A DNA stretch of 64,000 nucleotides, from positions 1-64,000 of the forward strand of contig JBEBAU010000018.1 in the NCBI GenBank assembly GCA_041158765.1, given 5' to 3'. The notes beneath the pieces are model-generated. The model searched no databases and was not told the DNA's origin. It saw nothing but the letters and a program-made list of their open reading frames with translations. Source of the stretch: JAQBRD01 sp041158765 (GTDB lineage: Bacteria > Patescibacteriota > Minisyncoccia > Phycocordibacterales > PALSA-1337). Both the position numbers and the translations under genes were made by a program. Below, piece after piece: positions 42,020-50,256 of this stretch. Every line of letters begins with the position of its first letter. Within the stretch, counting starts at the first letter, position 1.

Positions 42020-42487
42020 ATGAGCGTAATGACTGCTGTGGATCTCGTAATGAATCCCAATCGGCCGCTTCTGGAAGCGTTCCTCGCGAATAACTTCCTT
42101 AAATTCCGGATTAACCCACGACTTCTTGATGAATCCAAATTCCCTCGGAATCCAGAATTGAAGGTGGATCGCTTAATGGCGCATTTCTTCCAGTCGCCCG
42201 CTGGCTGTATGCTCGACGAGCTTCCCAAGGAAATGGCCGAACAGATGATGATTCGTCCGCCTGATGATATTCGCGAAGTTATTGCTCTCGGGAAAATCCT
42301 CAAAAATAACTGTGACTATTGGATCTACGCGCCCAAGATTACGGGTTCGACTGATTTGTTTCTTCGGATCATGCGTCACGATGAGTGGGCGGGTTATGGC
42401 ATGACGATTTCGCGGCTTCTTGACGCTGAAAAGAATCTCTGGGACCTCGACCAGATCGGGTTCTCGAATACGGGCACCGGAGCGTAA
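42020..42487 (+). CDS. Orphan protein of atypical codon use
   Basis: This 155-residue soluble protein starts MSVMTAVDLVMNPNRPLLEA and is mixed helical with several Met and Pro. KVDRLMAHFFQSPAGCMLDE and IMRHDEWAGYGMTISRLLDA are notable stretches. No family is recognised. Codon use (CGG, CCC, GCG, CTC) differs from rpsB and prfA. Like other orphans here it has its own TTGACA promoter and terminator. No Shine-Dalgarno is visible. Confidence 0.6.
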   Translation: MSVMTAVDLVMNPNRPLLEAFLANNFLKFRINPRLLDESKFPRNPELKVDRLMAHFFQSPAGCMLDELPKEMAEQMMIRPPDDIREVIALGKILKNNCDYWIYAPKITGSTDLFLRIMRHDEWAGYGMTISRLLDAEKNLWDLDQIGFSNTGTGA

Positions 42488-42494
42488 TTTTTAC

Positions 42495-42519
42495 TACCTG
42501 CGTTTATCGCGGGTTTTTT
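42495..42519 (+). terminator. Intrinsic terminator
   Basis: ACCTGCG/CGCGGGT stem (one wobble), TTTAT loop, T run. Confidence 0.65.
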
Positions 42520-42548
42520 CTTTTCTGGGGCTCAATATAGAGGGGAGG

Positions 42549-42577
42549 TTGCAAAAAAGCCCTGTATTTGGTACACT
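42549..42577 (+). promoter_or_regulatory. Predicted rpsB promoter
   Basis: TTGCAA 42549-42554, a 17-nt spacer, TGG-TACACT with the -10 at 42572-42577. Confidence 0.7.
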
Positions 42578-42593
42578 CTCCCCACATTATTTT

Positions 42594-43262
42594 ATGGAAA
42601 AAAAGATAGACAATATGTTCAAGGCCGGTGCACACTTTGCTTTTAGCAAGGCTCGCCGACACCCAACAGCAACGCCATACATTTTTGGCGTGAAGAATAA
42701 AGTAGAGATTTTTGATCTCGAAAAGACACATGCAATTCTCGACAAAGCACTCGCTTTTGTTTCATCTCTTGGAAAAGAAAAGAAGCCAATCCTTATTGTT
42801 GGAGGCAAATCAGAAGCTCGAAAGGCTGTTCGAGAAGCTGCAATGGCTCTTAATATGCCATTTGTTGATGGACGATGGATTGGAGGTACCCTTACTAATT
42901 TCCCAGAAATTCGCCGCCGTGTTGAGAAGCTCGAGAAGCTTACTTCAGAACGAGAGAAGGGAGAACTTACCAAGTACACCAAGAAGGAGCGACTCCTTAT
43001 TGATCGAGAGATTTCAAACCTCGAATATATGTTCTCAGGTATTGTTTCATTGAAAGGAATGCCAGCAGCTCTCATTGTTGTTGACCCAAAGAAAGAGCAC
43101 ATTGCTGTTAAGGAAGCTCAGGATAAGGGTATTCCTGTTATTGCTATTGCAGGATCAGATTGTAATCTCAATGAAGTTACATTCCCAATCATTGGTAATG
43201 ATGCTTCACAGACAAGTATTGCATTCTTCGTGAATGAAATCGTAAAGGCATACAAAGCCTAG
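42594..43262 (+). CDS. rpsB: 30S ribosomal protein uS2
   Basis: This 222-residue uS2 starts MEKKIDNMFKAGAHFAFSKA and has FGVKNKVEIFDLEKT, GGKSEARKAVREAA, DGRWIGGTLTNFPEIRRRV and DCNLNEVTFPIIGNDAS. It is the last protein to join the 30S subunit and recruits bS1 in many bacteria. ATG 42594 follows the promoter. The frame is open to 42420, but that part overlaps the orphan gene. It pairs with tsf in the usual order. A small hairpin, AGTCCG/CGGACT (43268-43284), follows. Confidence 0.96.
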   Translation: MEKKIDNMFKAGAHFAFSKARRHPTATPYIFGVKNKVEIFDLEKTHAILDKALAFVSSLGKEKKPILIVGGKSEARKAVREAAMALNMPFVDGRWIGGTLTNFPEIRRRVEKLEKLTSEREKGELTKYTKKERLLIDREISNLEYMFSGIVSLKGMPAALIVVDPKKEHIAVKEAQDKGIPVIAIAGSDCNLNEVTFPIIGNDASQTSIAFFVNEIVKAYKA

Positions 43263-43342
43263 CCTATAGTCCGGTAATCGGACTTTGTGGTACAATTACT
43301 ACACGTTTTCTTGTTCCATTTTATTTCATATTTTCTATTTAT

Positions 43343-43936
43343 ATGGCAACTATTACAACAGATCAGGTGAAGGCGCTTCGAGATCAGACAGGTATTTCAG
43401 TTATGCAGTGTCGTAAGGCTCTCGAAGAAGCTGCTGGAGACATGGATAAGGCTCTCGTTATTCTTCGTAAGAAGTCTGGTGAACTTGCAGCCAAGAAGGG
43501 TGACCGTACATTTGCTGCGGGTGCTATTCAGGCATATGTTCATGCTACAGGACGTGTTGGAGCAATGGTTGAGCTTGTATGTGAAACAGACTTCGTTTCA
43601 GGTAATGAAGAATTCAAGGCTCTTGCACGAGATATTGCTATGCATGTTACTGCTTCAAATCCAAAGTTTTTGAAAAAGGATGACATTGATGCAACTGCAC
43701 GAGAGACTGCTAAGTCAGTTTTCATGGAGGAGGTCAAATCAAAGCCAGCTGCAATGCAAGAGAAGATTCTTGAGGGCAAGCTCGCTACATACTTCGGTGA
43801 AATGGTTCTCTTGAATCAGCCGTTTATTAAGAACCCAGAGCTTACTATCGAAGCTCTTATTCAGGCTGCTATCCAAAAATTCGGCGAGAAGATAGAGGTT
43901 GCTCGATTTACGCGCTTCGCGGTACTTGAGAAGTAG
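43343..43936 (+). CDS. tsf: Elongation factor Ts
   Basis: EF-Ts recycles EF-Tu-GDP. This 197-residue protein has the N-terminal UBA-like domain (TDQVKALRDQTGISVMQCRKAL), the core GRVGAMVELVCETDFVSGNEEF and IAMHVTASNPKF. LLNQPFIKNPELTIEALIQ and a C-terminal VARFTRFAVLEK complete it. It is shorter than the E. coli protein (283), as in many CPR and Gram-positive forms. An extended -10 TGGTACAAT (43288-43296) lies upstream, so it may also be transcribed apart from rpsB. Confidence 0.96.
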   Translation: MATITTDQVKALRDQTGISVMQCRKALEEAAGDMDKALVILRKKSGELAAKKGDRTFAAGAIQAYVHATGRVGAMVELVCETDFVSGNEEFKALARDIAMHVTASNPKFLKKDDIDATARETAKSVFMEEVKSKPAAMQEKILEGKLATYFGEMVLLNQPFIKNPELTIEALIQAAIQKFGEKIEVARFTRFAVLEK

Positions 43937-43969
43937 CCAAGGCTCTGGTGTAGCCTACGCACCACCACT

Positions 43970-44425
43970 ATGTTTGATTCAATGATACTTGTATTTTTCA
44001 TCACACTCCTCGCAATCGTGGGGATGTTTGTATTGAAAGCAATTGAAATTCGCACAGGGAAGCAGTCAGTACTATCGAAGCTCGGTAAAAGCACCGATCA
44101 GCATGTACACAGTGCATATGATTCTGTTCGATACGTATTGAGTCATATGAATCGCAATACTGCAGTGGCAGCTACTCAGTGGGTTGCAGTGCATGTATTG
44201 TCATGGCTCCGTGCTGTGTATATCAAGGCATATCACATTGCGCATCGACACCCACATTCTAAGAAGGTTATTGATATGGTTCGTGGTAAGGGTGAGGTGA
44301 ATCTCAATGGCGGTTCATCGTTTTTTTTGAAACAAATTGCGGGAGATAAGGCAACAGTTGTCGGTGCTGTCGCAGGGGACATGCCAGAGCCACGTCAGAC
44401 AGTTGCTGAAATTGCAGAAAAATAG
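43970..44425 (+). CDS. Hypothetical membrane-anchored protein
   Basis: This 151-residue protein has one N-terminal membrane segment (about 5-27, MILVFFITLLAIVGMFVLKA) and a soluble His-rich part (HVHSAYDSVRYVLSHM; AYHIAHRHPHSKKVIDMVRGKGE). No family is recognised. It follows tsf by 33 nt and may be co-transcribed. A GCGCACG/CGTGCGC hairpin (44438-44457) with a short T run follows and may terminate it before the tRNA gene. Confidence 0.6.
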   Translation: MFDSMILVFFITLLAIVGMFVLKAIEIRTGKQSVLSKLGKSTDQHVHSAYDSVRYVLSHMNRNTAVAATQWVAVHVLSWLRAVYIKAYHIAHRHPHSKKVIDMVRGKGEVNLNGGSSFFLKQIAGDKATVVGAVAGDMPEPRQTVAEIAEK

Positions 44426-44474
44426 TAAGGTATAGGGGCGCACGAGTATACGTGCGCACTTTTGAAAAGTAAGT

Positions 44475-44550
44475 GCCATCTTAGCTCAGTTGGTAGAGCA
44501 ACGCTTTTGTAAAGCGAAGGTCCCCAGTTCGAATCTGGGAGATGGCTCCA
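44475..44550 (+). tRNA. tRNA-Thr (anticodon TGT)
   Basis: Acceptor stem GCCATCT/AGATGGC, D-arm AGCTCAGTTGGTAGAGC, anticodon loop TTTGTAA (anticodon TGT, U33 present), T-arm CCCAGTTCGAATCTGGG, discriminator T, encoded CCA at 44548-44550. The top pair of the anticodon stem is an A-A mismatch. pheS starts 20 nt later. Confidence 0.95.
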
Positions 44551-44570
44551 AGATTTGGTATAGTAGTTAC

Positions 44571-45305
44571 ATGAAAGGTCATCTTCATCCAATAACGCAG
44601 ACTATCCGCGAACTCCAAACGATTTTTGCGGAGCTTGGTTTCAATGTGGCACAAGGTCCAGAACTCGAAACAGAATTCTATAACTTCGATGCACTCAATG
44701 TCCCGAAGGATCACCCAGCACGTGATATGCAGGATACATTTTGGATCAAACAAACAAAAGCAGATCGAGATGCAGGTGCTTCACGACAATTATTGCGAAC
44801 ACACACTTCTTCTGTTCAGATTCGATATATTCAAGAAAAGCTTGCTGCTCACATAACGCCACCGTATCGAATTATTGTACCAGGCAAAGTTTTTCGTAAT
44901 GAAGCAACTGATGCAAGTCACGAAGCGCAATTCTTTCAGATAGAAGGACTTTATGTTGATAAGAATGTATCACTTGCACAGCTCAAAGGTGTGCTTACTA
45001 CAATGATGCAGAAGCTTTATGGAGAAGATGTAGCTATTCGATTCCGACCGAGCTTTTTCCCTTTCACTGAGCCTTCTGTTGAAGTAGATATGCTTTGGAA
45101 AAAGGGCGGTGAAGAGAAGTGGCTTGAAATGGGTGGAGCAGGTCTTGTTCATCCGAATGTCTTGCGTGCCGCTGGTATTGATCCGAACGTTTGGTCGGGT
45201 TTTGCTTTTGGTTTTGGTCTTGATCGTCTGGTAATGCTCAAATACGGCATTGATGATATTCGCTCTCTCTACAATGGTGATCTTCGTTTTGTGAATCAAT
45301 TTTAA
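44571..45305 (+). CDS. pheS: Phenylalanyl-tRNA synthetase alpha subunit, short form
   Basis: This 244-residue PheS consists only of the catalytic domain: HPITQTIRELQTIFAELGF, the motif-2 region LRTHTSSVQIRYI ... VFRNEATDASHEAQFFQIEGL, the Phe-binding FFPFTEPSVEVDM, and motif 3 GFAFGFGLDRLVMLKYGI. The N-terminal coiled-coil that grips tRNA in usual 330-residue enzymes is absent. ATG 44571 lies 6 nt after an extended -10 TGGTATAGT (44556-44564) that directly follows the tRNA, so the start is leaderless. The frame through the tRNA gene is not coding. Confidence 0.95.
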   Translation: MKGHLHPITQTIRELQTIFAELGFNVAQGPELETEFYNFDALNVPKDHPARDMQDTFWIKQTKADRDAGASRQLLRTHTSSVQIRYIQEKLAAHITPPYRIIVPGKVFRNEATDASHEAQFFQIEGLYVDKNVSLAQLKGVLTTMMQKLYGEDVAIRFRPSFFPFTEPSVEVDMLWKKGGEEKWLEMGGAGLVHPNVLRAAGIDPNVWSGFAFGFGLDRLVMLKYGIDDIRSLYNGDLRFVNQF

Positions 45306-45320
45306 TTACAAGCACTATTT

Positions 45321-47294
45321 ATGAAACTTTCACATACATGGCTTCAGACTTTTTTTGAAAAACCAATTCCTACGGCTTCAGAGCTCGCGGATCTTTTCAC
45401 ATTTCATTCATTTGAAATTGAAGGTGTTGAAAATGGAGTTATTGATGCGAAGATATTACCTGATCGTGCACATTTCTGTCTTTCACACAAAGGCATTGCT
45501 GAAGAAATCAGTGTACTTACTGGACAATCTCTCAAACCAAATCGAATTCCTCAAGCACCGGCAGCAACACTAGATATTAAGCCGGTAGTTACCATTACTG
45601 ATACAGCATTCTGTAATCGCTATAGCGCTCGATATGTTGAAAATATACATATTGGTCCGTCTTCGGAGTGGATAAGCTCAATGCTCACTGCGCTTGGACA
45701 GCGTTCAATTAATACTATTGTTGATGCTACTAATATCAATATGTTCGATATTGGTCAGCCATTACATGCATTTGATGCAGACAAAATCCGCGGCAACATT
45801 GTTGTTCGAGCAGCAAAAGACGGCGAAGAAATGCAGCTTCTTGATGCACGTGATCCCAATGACCGTTCACCGAATGCAAAAGTCTTACCAGGAGTTTTCA
45901 TCAAACTCACCTCGAATGATTTCGTTATTGCTGATGATGAAGGTCCACTTGCAATTGCTGGAGTGAAGGGTGGTAAGCGTGCTGGTGTAACTGCTGAAAC
46001 AAAACGACTCGTAATTGAGGCGGCTCATTTCAATCCTGCTTGTGTACGTCGCACATCTACTCGTCTTAATCTTCGTAATGAATCATCGAAGCGTTTTGAA
46101 AATGAAATTACTCCAGAGCTTGCCGCAGAGGGCATGAATAATATGTGTGCACTTATTGCCGAAATGTGTCCAGAGGCACGATTTGGTCCAGTTGTTGATA
46201 TATATCCAGTGAAGCCAACACAGACGGTTATTGAGCTTGACCCAGCTTTTGTGAATCAGCGTCTCGGTATTGATATTCCCGAAAAAGCGATGAAAGACAT
46301 TCTCGGTCGAATGAGCATTGGTGTGGCAGGTGAAAAGTCTTGGTCACTTACTATTCCATTTCATCGTCTTGATCTTACTTGTCGAGAAGACATTGTAGAA
46401 GAAATTGGTCGTGTGTATGGATATGAAAAGATTGTGAACACTCCATTACCACAGGCGTCTCTATCTGGTGTTAATGTGGAATTCTATATCACTGAAAAAA
46501 TAAAAAATACACTCGTCGGCGAAGCGGGCTTTTCTGAAGTAATGCTCTATACGCTTGTTCCAAAGGGCGATCTTGAAGTCGCATATCCACTTGCTTCTGA
46601 TAAGGCATATTTGCGTACGACACTTACACCACTCATGTTGAAGTCACTCGAAAGCAATGCTCGTAATGCTGATCTACTCGGGCTTGAAGCTGTGAAGCAG
46701 TTTGAAATTGGACATATTTTCACAAAGAATGGCGGTTCTCAGGAATACATTTCACTTGCAATTGGTGCTGTTCAAGTAAAAAAGGTGAAAGGAGTAAAGA
46801 GCGAAATGATTGTTGCGGAGGCTTTCAATACGCTTTCGAAGGCGCTCGGTCTAGCGAGTGGTTCAGAGCTCAAACCTATTATGAAAACAGAAGGGAATTG
46901 TGTTGTTGGAGAAGTTGTTCTTGATAGCGCACTGTTAGCTGCGATAAAAACAGGAGTATACACCGATCTCGGTTTCAACAAAGCAATTGATATTGTGTAC
47001 AAACCATTTTCAGTATATCCATTCATCGTTCGAGATATTGCACTCTTTGTTTCGGGAGGTGAGACTGCCGATGATGTGAAAAAAGCGATTGTTGCGGTCG
47101 TGGAGACTGCTGCAGGCAAGCTTCTTGTGAAAGGTCCAGATCTGTTCGACTCATTCTCAAAAGATGGCAAAACTTCGTATGCATTTCGCATGATATTCCA
47201 ATCTGCCGATAGAACACTTTCAATTGATGAAATTAATGCCGTCATGGATACAGTCTACGGAGCAGTCAAAGCAAAGGGTTGGGAGGTTCGATAA
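45321..47294 (+). CDS. pheT: Phenylalanyl-tRNA synthetase beta subunit, short form
   Basis: This 657-residue PheT has an N-terminal B1-like strand region (MKLSHTWLQTFFEK ... FEIEGV) and passes directly to B3/B4 (AFCNRYSARYVENI; GQPLHAFDADKI). The EMAP-II-like tRNA-binding domain (about 110 residues) of the 790-residue enzymes is missing. The B5 domain, catalytic-like core (DLTCREDIVEEIGRVYGYEKI) and C-terminal FDX-ACB anticodon domain (YPFIVRDIALFVSGG) are present. It starts 15 nt after pheS. Confidence 0.95.
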   Translation: MKLSHTWLQTFFEKPIPTASELADLFTFHSFEIEGVENGVIDAKILPDRAHFCLSHKGIAEEISVLTGQSLKPNRIPQAPAATLDIKPVVTITDTAFCNRYSARYVENIHIGPSSEWISSMLTALGQRSINTIVDATNINMFDIGQPLHAFDADKIRGNIVVRAAKDGEEMQLLDARDPNDRSPNAKVLPGVFIKLTSNDFVIADDEGPLAIAGVKGGKRAGVTAETKRLVIEAAHFNPACVRRTSTRLNLRNESSKRFENEITPELAAEGMNNMCALIAEMCPEARFGPVVDIYPVKPTQTVIELDPAFVNQRLGIDIPEKAMKDILGRMSIGVAGEKSWSLTIPFHRLDLTCREDIVEEIGRVYGYEKIVNTPLPQASLSGVNVEFYITEKIKNTLVGEAGFSEVMLYTLVPKGDLEVAYPLASDKAYLRTTLTPLMLKSLESNARNADLLGLEAVKQFEIGHIFTKNGGSQEYISLAIGAVQVKKVKGVKSEMIVAEAFNTLSKALGLASGSELKPIMKTEGNCVVGEVVLDSALLAAIKTGVYTDLGFNKAIDIVYKPFSVYPFIVRDIALFVSGGETADDVKKAIVAVVETAAGKLLVKGPDLFDSFSKDGKTSYAFRMIFQSADRTLSIDEINAVMDTVYGAVKAKGWEVR

Positions 47295-47398
47295 ATTTTA
47301 TTATTTTTTGATAGGGATTTTATCTCGGATTGATATAGTAACTCTGTCGATATATTAGTAGTTAATTTTCAGGTGAAATTATGCTATATTCAGTATCA

Positions 47399-47614
47399 AT
47401 GAAGAGTAAAAAACTCCGTTTTGATGTCTTTTTTGAAAGTGGCTGGTATACAGCGTCATGTCTCGATGCGTTTATTGTTACGCAAGGGAAGACTTTCAAA
47501 GTGCTTGAGATGAATATTCGCGAGGCAGTTGAGTTGCATTTTGCTGATGAAATCAAAAAGAAGCTATTCAATCCAGTTATTTCCTTGAAGTACGTTTTGT
47601 CCGCGAATGCCTAA
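47399..47614 (+). CDS. hicB: HicB-like antitoxin
   Basis: The product (71 residues from ATG 47399) has the HicB partial RNase-H-like fold: KKLRFDVFFESGWYTASCLDAF ... TFKVLEMNIREAVELHF. No C-terminal DNA-binding domain is present. ATG 47399 is preferred over 47381 because an extended -10 TGCTATATT (47382-47390) ends 8 nt upstream of it. It overlaps hicA by 8 nt, and the antitoxin-first order suits co-translation. Confidence 0.8.
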   Translation: MKSKKLRFDVFFESGWYTASCLDAFIVTQGKTFKVLEMNIREAVELHFADEIKKKLFNPVISLKYVLSANA

Positions 47615-47837
47615 ATTAAAAGTCTTGTCGTCAAAGGACATTACAAAAATGTTCAGTGATTTTGGATTTGAGCACATTAATACAAAAGGAAGTCATATAC
47701 ACATGAGATACAGAGGTATATTAGCCACAATTCCTCTAAGTGCAGAGATACCAAAAGGCACACTCAAGGCAATATATAGACAGGCTGCAATTGTAATTCC
47801 AAAAGCTGAACTTGATGCAATGTTTTATACAAAATAG
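47607..47837 (+). CDS. hicA: HicA-like mRNA interferase toxin
   Basis: This 76-residue HicA (YcfA-like, dsRBD-fold) has KVLSSKDITKMFSDFGFEHI, the active His region NTKGSHIHMRYRG, and IPKGTLKAIYRQAAI. HicA cleaves mRNA in a translation-independent way when free of HicB. It overlaps the hicB end. The pair lies between pheT and gyrB. Confidence 0.85.
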   Translation: MPKLKVLSSKDITKMFSDFGFEHINTKGSHIHMRYRGILATIPLSAEIPKGTLKAIYRQAAIVIPKAELDAMFYTK

Positions 47838-47851
47838 CGCCTTTTCACTGG

Positions 47852-47880
47852 TTGTTTAATTTGGTATACTATTGAGACAA
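47852..47880 (+). promoter_or_regulatory. Predicted gyrB promoter
   Basis: TTGTTT 47852-47857, a 17-nt spacer, TGG-TATACT with the -10 at 47875-47880. Confidence 0.7.
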
Positions 47881-47901
47881 AATAAACAATAATAGAGCGA
47901 T

Positions 47902-50088
47902 ATGGCTGCTGAAAAAGAATCCAAAAAGAAAGACGATTACGGTGCTGATAGTATTCAGGTGCTCGAAGGGCTTGAACCGGTACGCAAGCGTCCCGGAATG
48001 TATATCGGTACGACTGGTCCAGACGGTCTTCACCATTTGATTTGGGAAATTTTTGATAACTCTCGCGACGAAGCGATGGGTGGTTTTGCTAATGATATCG
48101 AAGTAGCTATTCTTCCAGGTAATCGTATTCGTGTAGTTGATAACGGTCGAGGTATTCCCGTTGATATTCACAAGAAGACCAAGGTCTCAGCACTTGAAAT
48201 GGTTATGACCGTTCTCCATGCCGGAGGCAAATTCGGCGGTGAGGATAGCGGTTACAAGGTCTCAGGAGGTCTTCACGGAGTGGGTGCATCCGTTGTGAAT
48301 GCACTTTCAGTCTATACACAAGTTCTTGTTCACAAAGAGGGTGGACTCTATATGCAGGAATATGAGCAAGGTAAGCGCCGTGCTCAAGTGAAGAAGATCG
48401 CTTCAACAAAAGCTCACGGAACCATTGTGACATTCGAGCCAGATCCTATTATTTTCAAAGAGGGTGTTATCTTCGATTTCAATCGTGTGGTCAATCATAT
48501 GCGCCAGCAAGCATATCTTGTACGCGGTCTACGTATTGGTGTTATTGATGCGCGTGAAGCAAAAGAGGGGGTTTTCAGCAAACCAAACAAAGACGGTCGT
48601 GTAGATCTCGATACTGACATTTATTATCTTCGTGATCTTGGACTCAATGTTCCTTCACATACGTTTTATTTTGAAGGTGGTCTCGCTTCACTTGTGAAAT
48701 TCAACAATCAGATTCTCAAGCCTATTCACAAAAACATTTTCTATATTGAAAAGAAAGTAGAGGGTGTTGAATCTGTCGAAGTAGCACTTCAGTACGCAGA
48801 TGATATTTCATCTCGTATTCTTGGATTTGCAAACAATATCTATAACCCAGAAGGAGGAACACATATTACCGGTTTCAAGACAGCACTCACTCGAACACTC
48901 AATTCATACGCCAAGAAGAATAATCTTGCTAAGGACGGTGAAGACAATTTCACTGGAGATGATGTTCTAGAAGGTCTCACTGCTGTTGTCTCTGTGAAGC
49001 TTCGTGAAATTCAATTCGAAGGTCAGACGAAGGCAAAGCTCGGTTCAGTCGAGGCACAGTCTGCTGTTGCTACGGTTTTTGGAGAAGCATTCTCGGCTTT
49101 CCTAGAAGAGAATCCAGATGATGCCAAAGCAATGATTAGCAAGGTTATCCTTGCAATGAAAGCACGCAAGGCAGCAAAAGCCGCAAAGGACTCAGTGCTT
49201 CGCAAGGGCGCACTTGAAGGCATGACACTTCCTGGTAAGCTTGCTGACTGTCAATCAAATGACGCTTCTGAATCAGAACTCTTCATTGTGGAGGGAGACT
49301 CTGCGGGAGGTACTGCAAAGACCGGTCGTGATCGACGAATTCAAGCGATCTTGCCGCTTCGAGGCAAAATTCTCAACATCGAACGTGCTCGACTTGATCG
49401 AATGCTCGGTTCTGAACAGATTAAGAATCTCGTGCTCGCATTCGGTACTGCAATTGGAGACACATTTGATATTAGTAAGCTCCGATATCACAAAATTATT
49501 CTAGCAACAGATGCCGACGTTGACGGAGCTCACATTCGCACATTGATTCTTACGCTTTTGTACCGATATTTCAAACCGCTTATTGAAGGAGGGTATGTAT
49601 ACATTGCTCAACCACCACTTTATAAGGTGAAGCGAGGCAAAGAGCTCCTCTATTATTATTCTGAAGAAGAGAAGGTGAAAGCCCTCGGAAAGGAGATTGA
49701 TAGCCTAAATGATATTTCAGGTATAGATGAAAGCGCAGTTGCGTACGATGATTCACGCGAGCGCCTCCTCGATCGTGCTGGTGCCGACACTACTGTGGAG
49801 GCGCTCGACGGCGCTTCTGACACACTCTTTGGTGATGCGGCGACCGATGCGAAGGGTAAGAAGGGCAGCGGTAAGATTTCAATTCAACGATACAAGGGTC
49901 TCGGAGAAATGAATGCTGATGAGCTCTGGGAAACAACCATGGATCCAGAACGTCGCATCCTTCGCCAAGTTACAATTGAAGATGCTCAGGATGCGGATAA
50001 GGTTTTTGATATGCTCATGGGAACTGACGTTCCTGCCCGCAAAATGTTCATCCAATCTAATGCCAAGAAGGCATCTATTGATATCTAA
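47902..50088 (+). CDS. gyrB: DNA gyrase subunit B
   Basis: This 728-residue GHKL ATPase/TOPRIM protein has QVLEGLEPVRKRPGMYIGTT, the ATP-lid motif GGLHGVGASVVNALS, and the TOPRIM metal-binding residues in LFIVEGDSAGGTAKTGRDRR and ATDADVDGAHIRTL. The C-terminal IQRYKGLGEMNADELWETTMDP contacts GyrA. Between TOPRIM and the last motif is a short insertion (about 615-660, DISGIDESAVAYDD ... ATDAKGKKGSG). ParE cannot be fully excluded, but the sequence style is GyrB. gyrA is not in the window. A perfect hairpin, TACGGCTC/GAGCCGTA (50127-50146), follows. Confidence 0.95.
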   Translation: MAAEKESKKKDDYGADSIQVLEGLEPVRKRPGMYIGTTGPDGLHHLIWEIFDNSRDEAMGGFANDIEVAILPGNRIRVVDNGRGIPVDIHKKTKVSALEMVMTVLHAGGKFGGEDSGYKVSGGLHGVGASVVNALSVYTQVLVHKEGGLYMQEYEQGKRRAQVKKIASTKAHGTIVTFEPDPIIFKEGVIFDFNRVVNHMRQQAYLVRGLRIGVIDAREAKEGVFSKPNKDGRVDLDTDIYYLRDLGLNVPSHTFYFEGGLASLVKFNNQILKPIHKNIFYIEKKVEGVESVEVALQYADDISSRILGFANNIYNPEGGTHITGFKTALTRTLNSYAKKNNLAKDGEDNFTGDDVLEGLTAVVSVKLREIQFEGQTKAKLGSVEAQSAVATVFGEAFSAFLEENPDDAKAMISKVILAMKARKAAKAAKDSVLRKGALEGMTLPGKLADCQSNDASESELFIVEGDSAGGTAKTGRDRRIQAILPLRGKILNIERARLDRMLGSEQIKNLVLAFGTAIGDTFDISKLRYHKIILATDADVDGAHIRTLILTLLYRYFKPLIEGGYVYIAQPPLYKVKRGKELLYYYSEEEKVKALGKEIDSLNDISGIDESAVAYDDSRERLLDRAGADTTVEALDGASDTLFGDAATDAKGKKGSGKISIQRYKGLGEMNADELWETTMDPERRILRQVTIEDAQDADKVFDMLMGTDVPARKMFIQSNAKKASIDI

Positions 50089-50201
50089 TTAGCAAGAATC
50101 CCCGCAGTGCAACTTAGAGAGGTATTTACGGCTCTATTGAGCCGTATTTGCATAAAAAACCGAGTATCCTGGCTTTGTAAGGGTATTCCACTCGAGACCC
50201 C

Positions 50202-50230
50202 TTGACTTTTTCCGAGATATGATATACAAT
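50202..50230 (+). promoter_or_regulatory. Predicted promoter of the surface protein gene
   Basis: TTGACT 50202-50207, a 17-nt spacer, TACAAT 50225-50230; ATG about 20 nt after the transcription start. Confidence 0.75.
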
Positions 50231-50256
50231 GGTCCCATACTATTTATTCAAAAAAC

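Noticed and set aside
20700..42487. Elements plus atypical genes as an integron cassette array
   Set aside because: No RYYYAAC/GTTRRRY core sites are seen, the elements are not regularly next to the atypical genes, and no integrase is present. The bulged base on one strand is the only similarity to attC sites.
44490..44570. N-terminal extension of PheS through the tRNA gene
   Set aside because: The frame passes through tRNA-Thr; the -10 and family start place the first codon at 44571.
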